Of a DNA stretch of 6,954 nucleotides, positions 4,854-6,954 are shown in pieces. The position numbers were made by a program, and so were the translations under genes. Under the pieces are notes generated by a model. The model was not told the origin of the DNA. It worked only from the letters and a program-made list of their open reading frames with translations, and did not search any database. The first letter of the stretch is position 1. The number at the start of each line of letters is the position of its first letter. Source of the stretch: an uncultured Bacteroidales bacterium (GTDB lineage Bacteria > Bacteroidota > Bacteroidia > Bacteroidales > Paludibacteraceae); assembly GCA_937911935.1 (NCBI GenBank), contig CALDQH010000100.1:1-6954 (forward strand), given 5' to 3'.

Positions 4854-6203
4854 ATGGCATCATTCGAAATTACAGGTGGCAAAAAATTAGAGGGTCAAAT
4901 TACACCACAAGGAGCCAAAAACGAGGCTCTACAGGTTATTTGTGCATGTCTTTTAACCCAAGACGAAGTTAGGATAAACAACGTACCTCAAATAGCCGAT
5001 GTACTTAACCTCATCAGCCTCCTCAAACAAATGGGGGTAAAAGTAACCCAAAACGACTCGCATAGTTACACATTTCAGGCGCAGTCGGTTAATTTGGATT
5101 ACCTAATGGATGCCGATTATTACAAACGCTGCACTTCGTTACGCGGATCGGTTATGCTTATCGGACCCATGCTATCACGCTTTAAACGTGCCATACTTCC
5201 TCAACCTGGTGGCGATAAAATTGGCCGCCGTCACTTGGACACCCACTTCGATGGGCTTTGCCGTTTGGGAGCCTCTTTCTGCTACAATGCCGACCAACGT
5301 TTATACCAAGTGGATGCCAAAGAACTCAACGGTTGTTTTATGCTATTAGATGAGGCATCTGTTACCGGTACTGCCAACATCGTAATGGCTGCTGTATTGG
5401 CAAAAGGAACAACCACCATCTACAACGCAGCCTGCGAGCCCTACCTACAACAACTTTGTAGCATGCTAAACCGCATGGGTGCTAACATTAGCGGCATCGG
5501 TTCAAACCTGCTTCGCATAACGGGTGTTGAGAGCCTACACGGCTGTTGCCACACCATCCTACCCGACATGATTGAGGTGGGCAGTTTTATCGGCATGGCA
5601 GCCATGACTGGTTCGGAGATTTTAATTAAAAATGTATCCGCACCCAACCCCGACGACGATTTGTTTATGGGCAATTCGCTTGTTCGCAATTTGGGTATCA
5701 TTCCGCAAAGTTTCCGAAAATTAGGAATCGAAGTCATCGAACAAGGCAACGATTTGCTTATTCCTGCTCAAGATCAATTTACCATTCAATCCTACATAGA
5801 TGGCAGCATCCTAACCATTGCCGATGCACCATGGCCCGGCTTAACCCCCGACCTAATCAGCGTACTTTTGGTGGTTGCCACCAAAGCAAAAGGCAGTGTA
5901 CTGATACACCAAAAAATGTTTGAAAGCCGTCTTTTCTTTGTCGATAAACTCATTGACATGGGGGCTCAAATCATCCTATGTGATCCTCACCGAGCCAGCA
6001 TTATTGGTATGGGCGAGCATTTCCACTTACGCCCCGCCGTTATGACTTCGCCCGACATCCGAGCAGGCATAGCCCTACTCATTGCTGCACTCAGCGCCGA
6101 TGGCAAAAGCATTATTCATAACATCGAACAAATCGACAGAGGATACGAAAACATTGACCAGCGTTTACGCTCGTTAAATGCAGACATCAAAAGAATTGGA
6201 TAA
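4854..6203 (+). CDS. murA: UDP-N-acetylglucosamine 1-carboxyvinyltransferase (Asp-type active site)
   Basis: Cytoplasmic enzyme of the first committed step of peptidoglycan synthesis: it transfers enolpyruvate from PEP to UDP-GlcNAc. The 449 residues form the two-domain inside-out barrel; the protein is about 30 residues longer than the E. coli enzyme (419), mostly by insertions in the second half. Catalytic positions align well: Lys22-Asn23 in 'GAKNEAL', Arg126, Asp333 in 'APWPGLTPD', Asp401 and Arg403 in 'SPDIRAG', and Arg429 in 'IDRGYE'. The loop residue equal to E. coli Cys115 is Asp121 ('PGGDKIGRR', codon GAT at 5214-5216). The same swap is known in Chlamydia, Mycobacterium and Borrelia, where the enzyme stays active but is not alkylated by fosfomycin. 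Third gene of the tsaB operon, starting 9 bp after DUF4290. Its stop lies within a hairpin shared with the convergent tetR-type gene. Confidence 0.97.
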   Translation: MASFEITGGKKLEGQITPQGAKNEALQVICACLLTQDEVRINNVPQIADVLNLISLLKQMGVKVTQNDSHSYTFQAQSVNLDYLMDADYYKRCTSLRGSVMLIGPMLSRFKRAILPQPGGDKIGRRHLDTHFDGLCRLGASFCYNADQRLYQVDAKELNGCFMLLDEASVTGTANIVMAAVLAKGTTTIYNAACEPYLQQLCSMLNRMGANISGIGSNLLRITGVESLHGCCHTILPDMIEVGSFIGMAAMTGSEILIKNVSAPNPDDDLFMGNSLVRNLGIIPQSFRKLGIEVIEQGNDLLIPAQDQFTIQSYIDGSILTIADAPWPGLTPDLISVLLVVATKAKGSVLIHQKMFESRLFFVDKLIDMGAQIILCDPHRASIIGMGEHFHLRPAVMTSPDIRAGIALLIAALSADGKSIIHNIEQIDRGYENIDQRLRSLNADIKRIG

Positions 6204-6222
6204 AGGATTATTTTAATCCTTT
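6202..6222. terminator. Possible bidirectional terminator between murA and the TetR-family gene
   Basis: A perfect 9-bp inverted repeat, AAAGGATTA / TAATCCTTT, separated by TTT. It includes two bases of the murA stop codon and the last codons plus stop of the convergent gene. Only two of nine pairs are G-C, and the tails after the stem hold short T runs (TTTT on the plus strand), so as an intrinsic terminator it would be weak. No other stem is seen in the 4-bp gap. Confidence 0.5.
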
Positions 6223-6774
6223 TAAGATGAAGTTGGCGATGTATTCGCGACGTTGCTGCATACGTTCTGCTATCGACTCTTTGGTATAAGGAGCTTCCAG
6301 GCCACGTAAAGAGTAGAAAATAATGGTTGATGCCATCTCAATATCCATATCAATAAACGAACCTTGTTTAACGCCTTCGGTAAGAATCTGACGCAACATG
6401 CGCAACTCTTGTACATCGGCACGCAAACGCACCTGCTGAACTTCTTTTATGTCGTTAAAAAAGTCGGCTTGCAGCGTTCCGTTGTTGTGGATAATTTGAT
6501 CGATGGTCGATAAATGGGTGTAGATAAATTCGATCAGTTTTTCTTCGGGCAATAGGTTTCTGTTCATCAGTTGTTTTAAACGCACCAAAAGTACATCCAA
6601 CTCCTGTGCTACCACAGCCTCGTACACTTCTTCTTTGCTTTTAAAGTAGGTATAAAGCGTTCTTCTGCCCTTATTAGAAGCCTCGGCAATATCGTTCATG
6701 GTAGTACGTTTTACACCCAATTGTGCAAAAACATCACGTGCCGCATTGATCAATAATTGTCGTGTTTTCCCCAT
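6208..6774 (-). CDS. TetR/AcrR family transcriptional regulator
   Basis: A 188-residue DNA-binding protein of typical TetR size, acting as a dimer. The N-terminal helix-turn-helix domain covers about residues 5-50: 'LINAARDVFAQLGVKRTTM' (8-26), then 'NDIAEASNKGRRTLYTYFKSKEEVYEAVV' in pieces (27-41 and 42-55), where 'TLYTYFKSKEEVY' is the family hallmark. The remaining residues (about 56-188) are helical and form the ligand-binding and dimer domain; its ligand cannot be predicted. The segment 'GRRTLYTYF' carries Arg-Arg in the recognition region, more basic than in many relatives. The ATG at 6774 follows AAAAAGGG with a 6-base gap, an unusual Shine-Dalgarno-like site for this phylum. It is convergent with murA, so it is unlikely to belong to that operon, and it is divergent from a gene outside the window, its most likely target besides itself. 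Confidence 0.93.
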   Translation of the reverse strand: MGKTRQLLINAARDVFAQLGVKRTTMNDIAEASNKGRRTLYTYFKSKEEVYEAVVAQELDVLLVRLKQLMNRNLLPEEKLIEFIYTHLSTIDQIIHNNGTLQADFFNDIKEVQQVRLRADVQELRMLRQILTEGVKQGSFIDMDIEMASTIIFYSLRGLEAPYTKESIAERMQQRREYIANFILKGLK

Positions 6775-6803
6775 ACAAAGCCCTTTTTATGTAGCTAATG
6801 CCA

Positions 6804-6834
6804 CAAAAGTACACATAATTTTACGAAAACGCAA
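6804..6834 (-). promoter_or_regulatory. Predicted promoter of the TetR-family gene
   Basis: On the minus strand: TTG (6834-6832), 20 bases, then TACTTTTG (6811-6804), a full match to the Bacteroidota pattern with the same spacing as the tsaB and rlmH promoters. Transcription would start near 6797, leaving a leader of about 22 nt. The spacer contains TTTT-ACG-AAAA (6819-6829), a tiny AT-rich dyad that might serve autoregulation but could easily be chance. Confidence 0.6.
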
Positions 6835-6850
6835 TTTTTATTGACGATTC

Positions 6851-6871
6851 GTTTGGTGGTTTCATCCAAAC
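6851..6871. promoter_or_regulatory. Candidate operator: inverted repeat between divergent promoters
   Basis: GTTTGG (6851-6856), 9-base spacer, CCAAAC (6866-6871). The 21-bp dyad lies between the predicted promoter of the TetR-family gene (ending at 6834) and the divergent promoter near 6908. Its size and place are what one would expect of a TetR-family operator, but it has not been matched to any known site. Confidence 0.4.
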
Positions 6872-6907
6872 AAGCTATCAATTTCTCCTATATTATTTAT
6901 TTTTTGT

Positions 6908-6915
6908 TACTTTTG
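6908..6915 (+). promoter_or_regulatory. Probable -7 element of a divergent gene beyond the window
   Basis: TACTTTTG fully matches TAnnTTTG on the plus strand. At the -33 position there is only TTTCTC (6882-6887), so the upstream element is poor. No start codon ATG occurs between here and base 6954, so the gene it serves must begin outside the window. The 180 bases from 6775 hold no gene that I can support. Confidence 0.5.
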
Positions 6916-6954
6916 CTTTTGGACAAATTTTATCTCAAGAAGTTTTAGATATTC

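Noticed and set aside
5441..5749. Minus-strand open frame of about 100 codons inside murA
   Set aside because: Opposite strand of a highly conserved gene; Met/Pro/Ser-rich composition typical of antisense translation.
1..6954. Mobile element, CRISPR array, tRNA/rRNA gene, toxin-antitoxin or defence system
   Set aside because: No terminal repeats, transposase, repeat-spacer pattern or cloverleaf-like sequence was seen; nearly all the window is accounted for by housekeeping genes, so no novel accessory system is claimed.

Overview
The window reads as a stretch of ordinary chromosome from a member of the phylum Bacteroidota, most likely the order Bacteroidales; I cannot place the genus. Three things point there. 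Two families found almost only in that phylum are present (DUF4783 and DUF4290). The housekeeping genes sit in neighbourhoods I associate with it (nadC–DUF4783–rlmH, nadD–gmk–yicC, tsaB–DUF4290–murA). Promoter-like sites follow the Bacteroidota sigma pattern (TTG, about 20 bases, then TAnnTTTG), while clear Shine-Dalgarno sites are mostly absent.

Layout. (1) Bases 1-811, minus strand: the 5' half of nadC (cut by the window edge), preceded by and overlapping a small exported DUF4783 protein. (2) Bases 812-904: a compact divergent control region with overlapping promoters and several small inverted repeats. (3) Bases 905-1378, plus strand: rlmH, whose 3' end overlaps the 3' end of nadD on the other strand by 29 bp. 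(4) Bases 1350-3397, minus strand: yicC, gmk and nadD (in transcription order), packed as an operon. (5) Bases 3398-3533: a divergent intergenic region with a strong promoter match toward tsaB and a short tandem repeat. (6) Bases 3534-6203, plus strand: tsaB, DUF4290 and murA, with exactly 9 bp between each pair. (7) Bases 6202-6222: an inverted repeat spanning the stop codons of murA and of a convergent tetR-type gene. (8) Bases 6208-6774, minus strand: the TetR-family regulator. (9) Bases 6775-6954: its promoter, a dyad, and a probable divergent promoter for a gene outside the window.

How the genes work together. nadC and nadD are consecutive steps of NAD synthesis (quinolinate to nicotinate mononucleotide to deamido-NAD), transcribed from separate units on either side of rlmH. 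RlmH modifies 23S rRNA, TsaB supports the t6A modification of tRNA, YicC is an RNase-type protein, and Gmk supplies GDP: an information-processing and nucleotide theme. MurA opens peptidoglycan synthesis and carries Asp in place of the catalytic Cys, which predicts intrinsic fosfomycin insensitivity. 

I see no mobile element, CRISPR array, RNA gene or defence system. The least understood parts are the two conserved domain-of-unknown-function proteins and the small dyads in the intergenic regions.
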